DNA of 64,000 nucleotides from Candidatus Brevundimonas phytovorans (GCA_029203145.1 CP119309.1:893001-957000), one strand, 5' to 3'. Shown: positions 1 through 8,555, counted from the first letter of the stretch. The notes: generated by a model from the sequence alone, not told the origin. Translations and numbers: made by a program.

Positions 1-732
1 TACGCCAAGTCGCTGGTCCTCTATGAAGATCACATGGTCATCGCCCTGAACAAGCCGCACGGTCTGGCCGTGCAGGGCGGCACCAAGACGACCAAGCACG
101 TCGACCGCCTGCTGTCGGCCTGGGGCGAGGGGATGGACCGGCCTCGTCTGGTCCACCGTCTGGACCGCGACACCTCGGGCGTCCTGCTGCTGGGCAAGGG
201 GCCCGAGGCGGCCAAGCGTCTGGCCGGGGCCTTCGCCCGCCGTCAGGCCAAGAAGACCTATTGGGCCATCGTCATCGGCACCCCCAAGCCGACGCACGGC
301 CAGATCGACCTGGCGCTGAAGAAGACCGGCATCAACGACTATGAGATGATGCGTCCGGCCGAGCCCAAGGACCCCAAGGGCGAACCGGCCGAGACCGCCT
401 TCGCCACCATCAGCCGCGCCGCCCACCGCGCGTCGTGGATGGCGCTGCGCCCCTTCACCGGTCGCACTCACCAGCTGCGCGCCCACATGGCGGCCATCGG
501 CCACCCCATCCTGGGCGACCACAAGTACGGCACCGACGCCTCCAAGCAGTTGAGCGGCATTCTGAAGCTGCAACTGCACGCCCGCCGCATCGAGCTGGAT
601 CATCCCGGCGGCGGCACCCTGATCGTCGAGGCCCCGCTGAGCCCAGAGATCGAGGCGGGCTTCGCCCACTTCGGCTTCACCGAAGACGAGTGCGACACCG
701 ATCCGTTCGAAGGGGTCAAGCGCCAGCGATGA
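1..732 (+). CDS. RluC/RluD-family 23S rRNA pseudouridine synthase, 5' end missing
   Basis: The reading frame is open from base 1, so the gene begins left of the window. The visible part opens inside the conserved strand before the NKP motif (LNKPHGLAVQGG). It then carries the family signature HRLDRDTSG, whose first Asp is the catalytic nucleophile, and a later GRTHQLRAH block that belongs to the RNA-binding core. These enzymes isomerise uridines in 23S rRNA. The N-terminal S4 domain usual in RluC/RluD would lie outside the window. The stop overlaps the next start as ATGA, so the two genes are translationally coupled. RluC versus RluD specificity cannot be assigned from this fragment. Confidence 0.93.
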   Translation, partial: YAKSLVLYEDHMVIALNKPHGLAVQGGTKTTKHVDRLLSAWGEGMDRPRLVHRLDRDTSGVLLLGKGPEAAKRLAGAFARRQAKKTYWAIVIGTPKPTHGQIDLALKKTGINDYEMMRPAEPKDPKGEPAETAFATISRAAHRASWMALRPFTGRTHQLRAHMAAIGHPILGDHKYGTDASKQLSGILKLQLHARRIELDHPGGGTLIVEAPLSPEIEAGFAHFGFTEDECDTDPFEGVKRQR

Positions 733-1403
733 GGCCGCTCGCCGTTTTCGACATCGACGGGACCCTGGTCGACAGTCGCGCCTCGATCCATCGGGCGTGT
801 TGCGAGGCGGCGGGGGTGCTGGGGCTGGCTGAGCCATCCTATGACCGGGTGCGCCAGATCGTCGGGCTGACGCTGGAGAAGGCTCTGCATGTTCTGGAGC
901 CCGGCCTGACGATGGCCGAACTGGCCGAATTCGTGGCGGCGTTTCAAGCCAGTTTCCGCGACATGTATGACGCCGGGCACGAGGAGCCCCTGTATCCTGG
1001 CGTCATGGACACGCTCCGCCGGCTGAAGCGCGACGGCTGGCTCCTGTCGCTGGCGACGGGCCAGAACCGGCGCGGCGTGGCCCGCAATCTGGCGCGGCGG
1101 GAATGGAGTGACCTGTTCCTGTCCAGCCATTGCGCGGCGGACGGTCCGGGCAAGCCCGACCCTGCCATGCTGTTCGCCGCCATGACCGCCTGCGGGGCCG
1201 ACGCGGCCTCGACCACGATGATCGGCGACACCAGCCACGACATCACGATGGCGCTGAATGCGGGCGTGCATCCGCTGGGCGTCGGCTGGGGCTTCCATAC
1301 CCCTGAGGAACAGGTGGCGGCGGGCGCGCGTCACGTCGCCATCGACTGTCCTGATCTGGAGGCGGCGCTGGAGCGCTTCGCCTCGACCGCGCTTGCTGCT
1401 TAA
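729..1403 (+). CDS. HAD-superfamily phosphatase (phosphoglycolate phosphatase-like)
   Basis: This 224-residue protein begins at the ATG overlapping the upstream stop by four bases. It has the HAD motif I FDIDGTLVDS with D8 and D10 as nucleophile and acid/base. A cap domain fills about residues 15-80. The lysine motif is GKPDPAML, and motif IV is MIGDTSHDI. The length and C1-type cap match the Gph/PpaX group of small-molecule phosphatases. Coupling to an rRNA pseudouridine synthase is common in alphaproteobacteria, but the substrate cannot be read from the sequence. The next gene follows after about 22 bases, so the three form one likely operon. Confidence 0.92.
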   Translation: MRPLAVFDIDGTLVDSRASIHRACCEAAGVLGLAEPSYDRVRQIVGLTLEKALHVLEPGLTMAELAEFVAAFQASFRDMYDAGHEEPLYPGVMDTLRRLKRDGWLLSLATGQNRRGVARNLARREWSDLFLSSHCAADGPGKPDPAMLFAAMTACGADAASTTMIGDTSHDITMALNAGVHPLGVGWGFHTPEEQVAAGARHVAIDCPDLEAALERFASTALAA

Positions 1404-1425
1404 GATTGGCTGCCTGAGACCGCCT

Positions 1426-2190
1426 ATGTCCCACATCCCCCCGCTCGATCCCAATGTCGCCGCCCGCAAGGGTTTCCGTGAGTCCGAGGAGCGCATCAAG
1501 CGCTTCTGGACGGTCGCCGACGTGTCAGAAGACGCCAATGGCTGGACGGTGCGTCTGGATGGGCGGACGCCCAAGACGCCGGCGGGGAACACGCTGACCC
1601 TGCCGACCGAGGCCGCCGCGCGGCTGGTGGCGGATGAGTGGGCGGCGCAAGGCGAGTTCCTGGTCCCGGCGACCATGCCGGCCACCCGACTGGCCTCGAC
1701 CGCCATCGACCGGGTCAGCCAGACGCGCGAGCCGGTGGCCGCCGAGATCGCCGCCTACGCCGGATCGGACGTCATCTGCTATCTGGCCGAACATCCGACG
1801 GCCCTGATCGAACGTCAGCAGGCCGAATGGGGGCCGTGGCGCGACTGGGCGGCCAAGGAACTGGGCGTGGCCCTGCACACGGCCGAGGGCATTGTGCATA
1901 GGGCCCAGGCGCCTGAGGCCCTGGAGCGGGTCAAGGCGCTGGCGCTGGCGATGGACGACCACGTCCTGACGGGCCTGGCGACGGCGGTGCCGCTGTTCGG
2001 CTCGGCGGTCCTGGGGCTGGCCGTGCAGCGCGGGGCGCTGTCGGGTGCGGCGGCGCTGGAACTGTCGCGTCTGGACGAGGCCTTTACCGAGGAGCGCTGG
2101 GGCGTGGACGAGGAAGCCGCGGCTCGCGTGGCGGCTCACCGCGACGAGGCGACCCTGTTGCAGCGGTGGTTTGAGGCGCTGCGGGGCTGA
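1426..2190 (+). CDS. ATP12-family F1-ATPase assembly chaperone
   Basis: The 254-residue product matches the ATP12 family. It has an N-terminal segment ending RFWTVADV, then GWTVRLDGRTPKTP, then the LPATMPATRLAST-like block and a helical C-terminal half containing RQQAEWGPW and the LFGSAVLGLAV segment. In mitochondria ATP12 binds the F1 alpha subunit before assembly, and in bacteria the family is almost confined to Alphaproteobacteria. The ATG at 1426 is preferred because upstream in-frame sequence overlaps the HAD gene. It is third in the pseudouridine synthase-HAD-ATP12 run. The function of bacterial members is inferred by homology. Confidence 0.9.
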   Translation: MSHIPPLDPNVAARKGFRESEERIKRFWTVADVSEDANGWTVRLDGRTPKTPAGNTLTLPTEAAARLVADEWAAQGEFLVPATMPATRLASTAIDRVSQTREPVAAEIAAYAGSDVICYLAEHPTALIERQQAEWGPWRDWAAKELGVALHTAEGIVHRAQAPEALERVKALALAMDDHVLTGLATAVPLFGSAVLGLAVQRGALSGAAALELSRLDEAFTEERWGVDEEAAARVAAHRDEATLLQRWFEALRG

Positions 2191-2200
2191 GGCCGCACCA

Positions 2201-2330
2201 ATCCCGCTCATCCCCGCTGAGGCGGCGACCCAACAAGAGCCTCCCACGCCAACGTCTGCTTTAGCGCGGCCCGATGAATCGGAGGGTCTGTAGCCAAAGC
2301 CCTGGGTCCCCGCCTCCGCGGGGATGAGCG
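2201..2330. repeat. Inverted pair of REP-like palindromic repeats between convergent genes
   Basis: Two copies of a roughly 30-bp element with a core like GGGTCCCCGCC/GCGGGGATGAGCG lie at 2201-2232 (reverse) and 2301-2330 (forward). Each copy can fold on itself, and the pair can also base-pair across the spacer. They sit exactly between the ATP12 gene and the convergent pseudouridine synthase, where a two-way terminator is expected. A related copy occurs at 22229-22257. Confidence 0.75.
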
Positions 2331-2343
2331 GAAGATGGAGGGG

Positions 2344-3111
2344 TTAGCTCAAGTCGCCGCGGATCAGGGCGTCGCGTTCCTCGGGCGTGATCATCCGCCA
2401 CTTGCCCTCGGGCAGGTTGTTCAGATGGATGGGGCCGACGCGGATACGCAGCAGGTCGATGACCTCAAGGTCCACCATCTCGCACATCCGGCGGATCTGG
2501 CGGTTGCGGCCCTCGGTCAGGATGAAGCGCAGGCGGTTCTGCTCCATGCGCGAGACCTTGGCGTATTTCAGGATGCGGCCGTCCAGCATCAGGCCGCGTC
2601 GCAGCAGGGCCAGCTTCTTCTCGGTGACGTCGCCTTCGATGCGGACGAGGTATTCCTTGTCCAGTTTCGACTGCGGGCCGATCACGGCCTTGGCCACCAC
2701 CCCGTCCGACGACAGCATCAGCAGGCCGCGCGAGTCCTCGTCCAGACGGCCGATGGGGGGCAGGGAGGCGTCCTCGGCGGGAGGCGTGCCTTCACCGATC
2801 AGGTTTTCGGCGGTCAGCAGGCGGACGGCGGGGATCTTGTCCGGCTCAGGCTGACCCGAGACATAGCCCAGGGGCTTGTGGATCAGGATGGTGACGCCTG
2901 AGGCCAGGGCGGCTTCGCCCCGGTCGTTCAGGGTCAGAGTCTGGCCCGGCTCGATCTTGCGGCCCGCGTCGGTGACGCTCTCGCCGTCGATCGTGACCAT
3001 GCCGGCGGCGATCAGAGCCTCGGCCTCACGTCGAGAGCAGACGCCGGTCTGGCCCAGCCACTTGTTGATGCGGACAGGCTCGGGGCCGTCATAGGTGCGA
3101 GTGAAAGCCAT
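2344..3111 (-). CDS. RsuA/RluB/RluF-family pseudouridine synthase
   Basis: The 255-residue protein has an N-terminal S4 RNA-binding domain (INKWLGQTGVCSRREAEALI, about residues 12-60). The synthase core follows, with the catalytic block GRLDEDSRGLLMLSSDG and the C-terminal GRNRQIRRMC motif. The DEDSRG form resembles RluF more than RsuA or RluB, but the target uridine is not decided by sequence. Start 3111 is chosen over the in-frame start at 3174 because AAGGA lies eight bases upstream and the S4 domain begins soon after. It is convergent with the ATP12 operon. Confidence 0.92.
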   Translation of the reverse strand: MAFTRTYDGPEPVRINKWLGQTGVCSRREAEALIAAGMVTIDGESVTDAGRKIEPGQTLTLNDRGEAALASGVTILIHKPLGYVSGQPEPDKIPAVRLLTAENLIGEGTPPAEDASLPPIGRLDEDSRGLLMLSSDGVVAKAVIGPQSKLDKEYLVRIEGDVTEKKLALLRRGLMLDGRILKYAKVSRMEQNRLRFILTEGRNRQIRRMCEMVDLEVIDLLRIRVGPIHLNNLPEGKWRMITPEERDALIRGDLS

Positions 3112-3246
3112 GGCGTCGGTCCTTGAGGATGGCGCTCTGTAGAAGGCCGGGGGGCGGGCAGGCAAGCCGTCCACGCGGGGCAGGACGGAAAAGAAATCAT
3201 AAATCGTCTTTGAATATCGCTGAGATCATATGAGCCGGCTCTGTCA

Positions 3247-3274
3247 TTGACCCTGAGCGCAGCGGGCCTATATG
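3247..3274 (+). promoter_or_regulatory. Sigma-70-type promoter with long structured leader
   Basis: TTGACC at 3247-3252 and TATATG at 3269-3274 are separated by 16 bases. Transcription from about 3281 would give a leader of some 140 bases before the TTG start at 3424. The leader contains two clear hairpins: CCGCG/CGCGG around 3315-3330, and a perfect TCGTCTG/CAGACGA stem at about 3364-3388. I could not match it to a known riboswitch class. Confidence 0.55.
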
Positions 3275-3423
3275 TTCAGTCACCCCAACGAACTGATCCA
3301 GATCGCGTCCGGCCGCGCCGTGACGCGGCGATTCTTGTTTTCAGTTTCCCATGCGGGGCTTTTCGTCTGATCCATTCTGAACAGACGACTGAATATTGAA
3401 CGATAACCTTTGAAGGAGACGTC

Positions 3424-3918
3424 TTGTCCGCTCAACGCAACAATTCGACCGCCCCCCGCACTCGTCCCGGCTTCAATCGCCCCGCCCCCATGCGCCTGCG
3501 CATGGGCCTGATCATGCGCAAGGGCATGGATTTCGGTCCTCTGGGCGACATGGAAACCGCGCTGCGCTTTGACGGCGTCTCCCTGGCGCCGATCTCGACC
3601 GGTGAGGCCAGCCTGATCAGCAGCGGCGTGACCGTGCTGGCCACGGCGACGGCGGATGACATCATCAGCGGACGGGTCAAGGGCGTGGTCGTGCCGGGCG
3701 GCGAGGCGGACGAGGCGGGCGTGGCTCAGGTCAAGGCGCTGCTGGGACTGGCCAAGGCGCAGGGCTTGCCGGTGCTGGCTTTTGCTGACGGCGTGGCCCT
3801 GGCGGCTGAAGCCTTTGGCGTGACGGCGGAGGCGCCGGGCGCGGTCTTCCAGGGCGACAAGGTGGCGCTGATCGCCGAGCGCGCAGAACTGTCGGCGGTG
3901 GTCGCGACCATCGCCTGA
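3424..3918 (+). CDS. DJ-1/PfpI-like (class I amidotransferase fold) protein, unknown function
   Basis: The 164-residue product begins with a basic, Pro/Arg-rich tail of about 25 residues. The rest alternates strands and helices. VVVPGGEADEAG and the later PVLAFADGVALAAEAFG resemble the nucleophile-elbow region of the DJ-1/PfpI fold. However, the residue at the elbow is Asp (AFADG) rather than the catalytic Cys, so amidase or glyoxalase activity is unlikely. The start is TTG, supported by AAGGAGA about five bases upstream and the lack of a better start. It stands alone on its strand with its own promoter and leader. The family assignment is tentative. Confidence 0.6.
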   Translation: MSAQRNNSTAPRTRPGFNRPAPMRLRMGLIMRKGMDFGPLGDMETALRFDGVSLAPISTGEASLISSGVTVLATATADDIISGRVKGVVVPGGEADEAGVAQVKALLGLAKAQGLPVLAFADGVALAAEAFGVTAEAPGAVFQGDKVALIAERAELSAVVATIA

Positions 3919-3964
3919 GCCTGAAGCGGGCGGAGCTTGAGGGCGCCTGGGGGACCAGCGTCGA

Positions 3965-4600
3965 TCAGGTTCGTCTGAACAGAAGGCTGATGTTGTTGGC
4001 GGGCATGTCCGTCCGCAACGTCAGCGACAGGCCGTGCGATCGGGCCAGGGCGACAACCACGTCCCGGTCGCGCAGGCCCCAGGCCGGGTCGCGGGACTTC
4101 AGGCTGGCGTCAAAGGCTTCATTCGACAGCGCCAGCGGCGCCTCGGCCTCGCGATAGGGGCCGTAAAGATAGAGCAGGCCGCCGGGGTGATGCAGGACGC
4201 GTTCCGCCAGCTTCATCAGGCCCTCGGTCGCCGCCCAAGGGCTGATGTGCACCATGTTGATGCAGATGACGGCGTCGAAGGGCCCGTTCGGCCAGGTACG
4301 CTCGTCCAGACAGTCGAGCGCCAGCGGCGGCTGAAGATTGGGATGGTCGGCCTCGGCGGCCCAGGCGGCGATGCTGCTGCGTGCTTCCGGGCTGGGGTCG
4401 CTGGGCGTCCAGTCCACCCCGCGCAGGGCGCCGGAAAAAGTTACGGCGTGCTGGCCCGATCCCGCAGCGATCTCGAGCACCCGACCGCGTTTTGGCAGGT
4501 GGGCGCGCAACAGGGTCAGAATCGGCTCGGCGTTGCGAGCAGAGGCCGGGGCGGCGAGGGCGCCGTCGGGGAGGGCGGTGAGAGTGTCCATGGTGCGCAT
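3965..4600 (-). CDS. DUF938-family SAM-dependent methyltransferase
   Basis: The protein is about 211 residues. It has the SAM-binding motif VLEIAAGSGQHA near residue 40, an acidic post-II loop, and DAVICINMVHISPW, which is the hallmark of the DUF938 family. The substrate of these proteins is unknown. Two close ATGs (4600 and 4591) are possible. AGGGA lies about 12 bases before 4600, so I use the longer form. It is divergent from pckA across about 200 bases that hold a 25-bp perfect palindrome only 41 bases from this start. Confidence 0.85.
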   Translation of the reverse strand: MRTMDTLTALPDGALAAPASARNAEPILTLLRAHLPKRGRVLEIAAGSGQHAVTFSGALRGVDWTPSDPSPEARSSIAAWAAEADHPNLQPPLALDCLDERTWPNGPFDAVICINMVHISPWAATEGLMKLAERVLHHPGGLLYLYGPYREAEAPLALSNEAFDASLKSRDPAWGLRDRDVVVALARSHGLSLTLRTDMPANNISLLFRRT

Positions 4601-4640
4601 GGGGTCTTGATATCCCTGCCCAGGGCGCATCGCGACCTGA

Positions 4641-4665
4641 AAACTTGCTGCGCCGCAGCAAGTTT
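4641..4665. promoter_or_regulatory. Perfect 25-bp palindrome between DUF938 gene and pckA (candidate operator)
   Basis: AAACTTGCTGCG and CGCAGCAAGTTT form 12-base arms around a single C. It lies in the divergent promoter region, 41 bases from the DUF938 start and 140 bases from pckA. No T-run follows, so it looks like a dimeric repressor or activator site rather than a terminator. The 11-mer CGCAGCAAGTT of its right arm recurs at 30983-30993. Confidence 0.55.
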
Positions 4666-4805
4666 ATTCTGACAGAAGTGAATTCCTGCAACGGTTGACC
4701 TAGCGTCGCCTCAGATGGCATTGCGCCTGAAACAGGGCGTGATCAGCGTCCGACTCGTCACGACGGCGTCAGATCGTTGGGCGGCACGGTTCAGGAGACC
4801 ATGTT

Positions 4806-6656
4806 GTGACTGCAGACGTATCGATTCCCGGACTCTCTCCGGCCCCCACCGCCCACAAGGGTCTGGTCGCCTGGGTCGAGCAGATTGCGGCTTTGACCAA
4901 GCCGGACCGGGTGCATTGGTGCGACGGCTCGGAAGCCGAAAAGTCGGCCATCGTCGCCGACCTGATCGCCAAGGGCACGCTGAAGGAACTGGATCAGTCC
5001 AAGCGCCCCGGCTGCTACTACGCCGCCTCGGACCCCAAGGACGTGGCCCGCGTCGAAAGCCGCACCTTCATCTGCTCGGAAGACGAGGCCGACGCCGGCC
5101 CGACCAACAACTGGGCCGATCCGATCGAGATGCGCGATCGTCTCGATGGTCTGTTCGACGGCTGCATGAAGGGCCGGACGATGTACGTCGTTCCCTTCTG
5201 CATGGGCCCGCTGGGCTCCAAGATTTCCGCCCTGGGCGTCGAGATCACCGACAGCGGCTATGTCGCCGTGTCGATGGGCGTCATGACCCGCATGGGCAAG
5301 CCGGCGCTGGACATGCTGGGCGCCGACGGCGTCTTCGTGCCCGCCGTTCACACCCTGGGCGCGCCGCTGGCTGAAGGTCAGGCCGACGTGCCGTGGCCCT
5401 GCAACGACGACAAGTGGATCGTCCACTTCCCTGAGACGCGCGAAATCTGGTCCTATGGTTCGGGCTACGGCGGCAACGCCCTGCTGGGCAAGAAGTGCTA
5501 CGCCCTGCGCATCGCCTCGATCATGGCCCGCGACGAGGGCTGGCTGGCCGAGCACATGCTGATCCTCAAGCTGACCAGCCCCGAGGGCGTGTCCAAGTAT
5601 GTGGCCGCCGCCTTCCCGAGCGCCTGCGGCAAGACCAACCTGGCCATGCTGCAACCGGCGCTGGCGGGCTGGAAGGCCGAGACCGTCGGCGACGACATCG
5701 CCTGGATGCGTTTCGGCGAGGACGGTCGTCTGTACGCCGTGAACCCGGAAGCGGGCTTCTTCGGCGTGGCGCCCGGCACCAGCCGCAACACCAACCAGAA
5801 CGCGCTCGAGACCCTGGCGAAGAACACCATCTTCACCAACGTCGCCCTGACCGCTGACGGCGATGTCTGGTGGGAGGGCCTGACCAAGGAGGCGCCGGCG
5901 GGCCTGACCAACTGGAAGGGTCAGCCGCATGATCCGGCGTCGGGCGAGCCTGCCGCTCACCCGAACGCCCGCTTCGCCGCCCCCGCCGGACAGTGCCCGG
6001 CCATCGCGCCCGAGTGGGAAGACCCGGCGGGCGTGCCGATCGACGCCATCCTGTTCGGCGGTCGCCGCGCTTCGGCCGTGCCGCTGGTGACGGAAGCCTT
6101 CGACTGGGAGCACGGCGTCTTCATGGGCTCGACCGTGGCCTCGGAAGGCACCGCCGCCGCCGAGAACAAGGTCGGCGAACTGCGCCGCGATCCCTTCGCC
6201 ATGCTGCCCTTCTGCGGCTACAACATGGGCGACTATTTCGCCCACTGGCTGAAGCTGGGCGAGAAGGCGGATGCGTCCAAGCTGCCGCGTCTCTTCTTCG
6301 TCAACTGGTTCCGCAAGAACGAGGACGGCAAGTTCGTCTGGCCGGGCTTTGGCGACAACGCCCGCGTGCTGAAGTGGATCGTCGAGCGCCTGGACGGTCA
6401 GGCCGAGGCCTTGGACACTCCGGTGGGTCGCGTGCCGACCAAGGCGGCGCTGGACCTGTCGGGCCTGAGCCTGTCGGACGCCGACCTGACGATCCTGCTG
6501 GATGTCGACGCCGACGTCTGGACCGAGGAAGCGGCCCTGATCCCGGCCTTCTACGAGAAGTTCGGCGAGCGGCTGCCCAAGGCCCTGTGGGGCCAGCACA
6601 CAGCCCTGACCAAGCGTCTGGAAGAGGCGCGCGCCGCCAAGCTCGCGGCTGAGTAA
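4806..6656 (+). CDS. pckA: Phosphoenolpyruvate carboxykinase (GTP)
   Basis: The 616-residue length is that of the GTP-dependent family; ATP-dependent enzymes are about 530. It carries the family P-loop FPSACGKTN (about residues 270-278), the upstream substrate block MYVVPFCMGP, and the C-terminal guanine-binding segment NWFRKNEDGKFVWPGFGDN. The enzyme converts oxaloacetate plus GTP to PEP in gluconeogenesis. The start is GTG at 4806 with AGGAGA seven bases upstream; the nearby ATG at 4801 is closed by a stop at once. It is monocistronic, with a thiO-like gene 48 bases downstream. Control by the upstream palindrome is inferred, not shown. Confidence 0.97.
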   Translation: MTADVSIPGLSPAPTAHKGLVAWVEQIAALTKPDRVHWCDGSEAEKSAIVADLIAKGTLKELDQSKRPGCYYAASDPKDVARVESRTFICSEDEADAGPTNNWADPIEMRDRLDGLFDGCMKGRTMYVVPFCMGPLGSKISALGVEITDSGYVAVSMGVMTRMGKPALDMLGADGVFVPAVHTLGAPLAEGQADVPWPCNDDKWIVHFPETREIWSYGSGYGGNALLGKKCYALRIASIMARDEGWLAEHMLILKLTSPEGVSKYVAAAFPSACGKTNLAMLQPALAGWKAETVGDDIAWMRFGEDGRLYAVNPEAGFFGVAPGTSRNTNQNALETLAKNTIFTNVALTADGDVWWEGLTKEAPAGLTNWKGQPHDPASGEPAAHPNARFAAPAGQCPAIAPEWEDPAGVPIDAILFGGRRASAVPLVTEAFDWEHGVFMGSTVASEGTAAAENKVGELRRDPFAMLPFCGYNMGDYFAHWLKLGEKADASKLPRLFFVNWFRKNEDGKFVWPGFGDNARVLKWIVERLDGQAEALDTPVGRVPTKAALDLSGLSLSDADLTILLDVDADVWTEEAALIPAFYEKFGERLPKALWGQHTALTKRLEEARAAKLAAE

Positions 6657-6704
6657 GACAAAAGCCGGGTTGAAATCGGGGCGCGGGAGGTCGAAGGACT
6701 GACC

Positions 6705-7721
6705 GTGCCCCTTTTCAATTCTCAAGACATCCTGGTGGTCGGCGCGGGCGTTCTGGGCCTGTGCGCGGCGGCTGAACTGACGCGGCGCGGCCATGCCGTG
6801 ACCGTGGTCGATCCGGGCGGTCTGAACGCCTCGGGCGTCGCGGCGGGGATGATCGCCCCGGCGATGGAAAGCGCAGTCGATGACCTGAGCCCTGACCACG
6901 CCGAACTGCTGCGCCGGGCCCGCGACACCTGGGCGGATTTCGCGTTGGCGACCGGCGTCAGGCTGAACCGCGACCTGGCCGAGTGGCGGGGCGGGAACGT
7001 TGAGGTTCTGGCGGCGCGGTTGGCGGCGTTGGGCTTTGCGCATGAGTACGACCGCGAGACGGCGCGGCTGACCACGCACGAAGACTGGAAGGTCGAGCCG
7101 GCCCAGGCCCTGGCGGCGCTGGGGCGAGGCGTTCGCATCATTGAAGGCCGGGCGACGGGTCTGACGCGGCTTGATGCTCGCTGGCGCGTCGAGACGACTG
7201 CGGGGCCGGTCGAGACCGATCAGGTGGTGCTGGCGACCGGGGCGGGGGCGGGGCTGGACGGCCTATCCGAAGCTGTCGCGGGGTTGCTGGCGCTGATTAC
7301 GCCGATCCGGGGGCAGATCGGTCTGGTGAACGAGCGGCTGACCGATCATGTCTTGCGCGGTCCCGGCGCCTATATCGCGCCGATGGGCGAGGGGTGTGTG
7401 ATCGGGGCGACGATGGAGCCGGGCGAGCGGTCGCTGACGCCTGATCCCGAGCGTTGCGCTCGGATGTTGGCGGCGGCCTGGGCCGTGCTGGATAAAGCGG
7501 CGCGTCCGCTGGAGATTGAGTGGCGCGCCGGGGTGCGCGGGGCCACGCCGGATGGTCTGCCGATGGCGGGGGCGGTCGGGCAGGGGCTGCACCTGGCCCT
7601 GGGGCCGCGTCGCAACGGCTGGCTGCTGGGTCCGCTGGTCGCCGGGGTGGTGGTGGACGAGGTTGAGGGTCGGTCCTCGAAAGAACCGACCCTTGCCCCC
7701 CGGCGCTTCATCCAGCCTTAG
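6705..7721 (+). CDS. FAD-dependent amino-acid oxidase, glycine oxidase (ThiO)-like
   Basis: The 338-residue protein begins with a Rossmann FAD motif, VVGAGVLGLCAAAELTRRGH, and has the D-amino-acid oxidase family layout. A second FAD segment (VVLATGAGAG) lies near residue 178. ITPIRGQI and the YIAPMGEGCVIGATMEPG block are typical of ThiO. The C-terminus has GLHLALGPRRNGWLLGP. ThiO makes dehydroglycine for thiamine thiazole, but no other thi genes lie here, so a general amino-acid or amine oxidase role is equally open. The start is GTG with GAAGGA just upstream. It ends ten bases before the convergent tonB-like gene. Confidence 0.82.
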   Translation: MPLFNSQDILVVGAGVLGLCAAAELTRRGHAVTVVDPGGLNASGVAAGMIAPAMESAVDDLSPDHAELLRRARDTWADFALATGVRLNRDLAEWRGGNVEVLAARLAALGFAHEYDRETARLTTHEDWKVEPAQALAALGRGVRIIEGRATGLTRLDARWRVETTAGPVETDQVVLATGAGAGLDGLSEAVAGLLALITPIRGQIGLVNERLTDHVLRGPGAYIAPMGEGCVIGATMEPGERSLTPDPERCARMLAAAWAVLDKAARPLEIEWRAGVRGATPDGLPMAGAVGQGLHLALGPRRNGWLLGPLVAGVVVDEVEGRSSKEPTLAPRRFIQP

Positions 7722-7730
7722 AGGGTTGCC

Positions 7731-8465
7731 CTATTCCGGCAGGTTGAAGCGAATGGCCATGCTGACGCGGGCCCCGTCGACGGCCTGGCCGTCCACCATG
7801 CGCGGGCTGAGACGGAAGTAGCGCGTCAGGCCCAGAGCCGCCCGCCCAAAGCCCTGGGCGCCCGGCGTTTCGGATGACACGGAACAGCCGGTCAGGGTCC
7901 CGTCCACCTTCACAAGGCAGGACAGGTTGGCGACGCCGCTGACGCCCCGCGCCTCGGCGGCGGAAGGATAGGCTCGCATCATCTGCTCGGCCGAAGGCTT
8001 GCGCACCCAATCGGGGTTGGTGATGACTGGAGGCGAGCGCACGGGCTCGACCGAGACGGTCGTGCCGCTTGAGGACTCGCTGGCCGGCGCGGTCAGGTTG
8101 ATCACCGGTCCTGCATTCGCTGAAGTCACGGGCGCGACCGGAACCACCAGCGGCGGAACCTCGGACGGAATGACGGTTTCCGCGCGATGGATCGGCGGCG
8201 TGGGCGCGGGCGGCGCCTTGGGGGCGACCACGGGCTCGGGCGGCTTGGGATAGGGGGTCAGGTCGACCGTCGTGACTGGTCCGTCCTCCAGCACAGGAAT
8301 ATCCGCCAGCACGAATCTCTGGTTGTAGAGCCAGACACCGGCTCCGACGTGGACCAGGGCCGAAACTCCGATGGCCGCCCACATCCAGCGCGGAATCGGC
8401 TTCTTTCGTTCGGAAAAGTCTATCGGGCTCACCAGTCCGGGGCCGCCCGCGGTTCTGATCATCAT
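7731..8465 (-). CDS. TonB-family energy-transducing protein
   Basis: The 244-residue protein has a short cytoplasmic start and one transmembrane helix (WMWAAIGVSALVHVGAGVWL). A Pro/Val-rich periplasmic spacer follows (KPPEPVVAPKAPPAPTPP and similar). The C-terminal TonB domain has the GxxxLSCLVKVDGTLTGC region and ends near MAIRFNLPE. The family couples the proton-motive force through ExbB/ExbD to outer-membrane receptors. No exbBD genes are in the window. Start 8465 has AGGAGG about 11 bases upstream; the longer in-frame form lacks this. It is divergent from the transglycosylase gene. Confidence 0.88.
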   Translation of the reverse strand: MMIRTAGGPGLVSPIDFSERKKPIPRWMWAAIGVSALVHVGAGVWLYNQRFVLADIPVLEDGPVTTVDLTPYPKPPEPVVAPKAPPAPTPPIHRAETVIPSEVPPLVVPVAPVTSANAGPVINLTAPASESSSGTTVSVEPVRSPPVITNPDWVRKPSAEQMMRAYPSAAEARGVSGVANLSCLVKVDGTLTGCSVSSETPGAQGFGRAALGLTRYFRLSPRMVDGQAVDGARVSMAIRFNLPE

Positions 8466-8555
8466 GGCCTTCAACGCCTCCTGTCGTTGGCCCTCCCCAG
8501 AGACCACGTAACAAAGGTCGCGCTCAGCTTGCGGCATTATTGCGGCGCTTGCCGG

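Noticed and set aside
3424..3918. Active PfpI-type protease
   Set aside because: The nucleophile-elbow position is Asp rather than Cys and the protein is short with a basic tail.
4791..7079. 762-residue open frame on the - strand across pckA and the ThiO-like gene
   Set aside because: Low-complexity Arg/Gly/Gln/His composition typical of an antisense frame in high-GC coding DNA, and it overlaps two well-supported genes.
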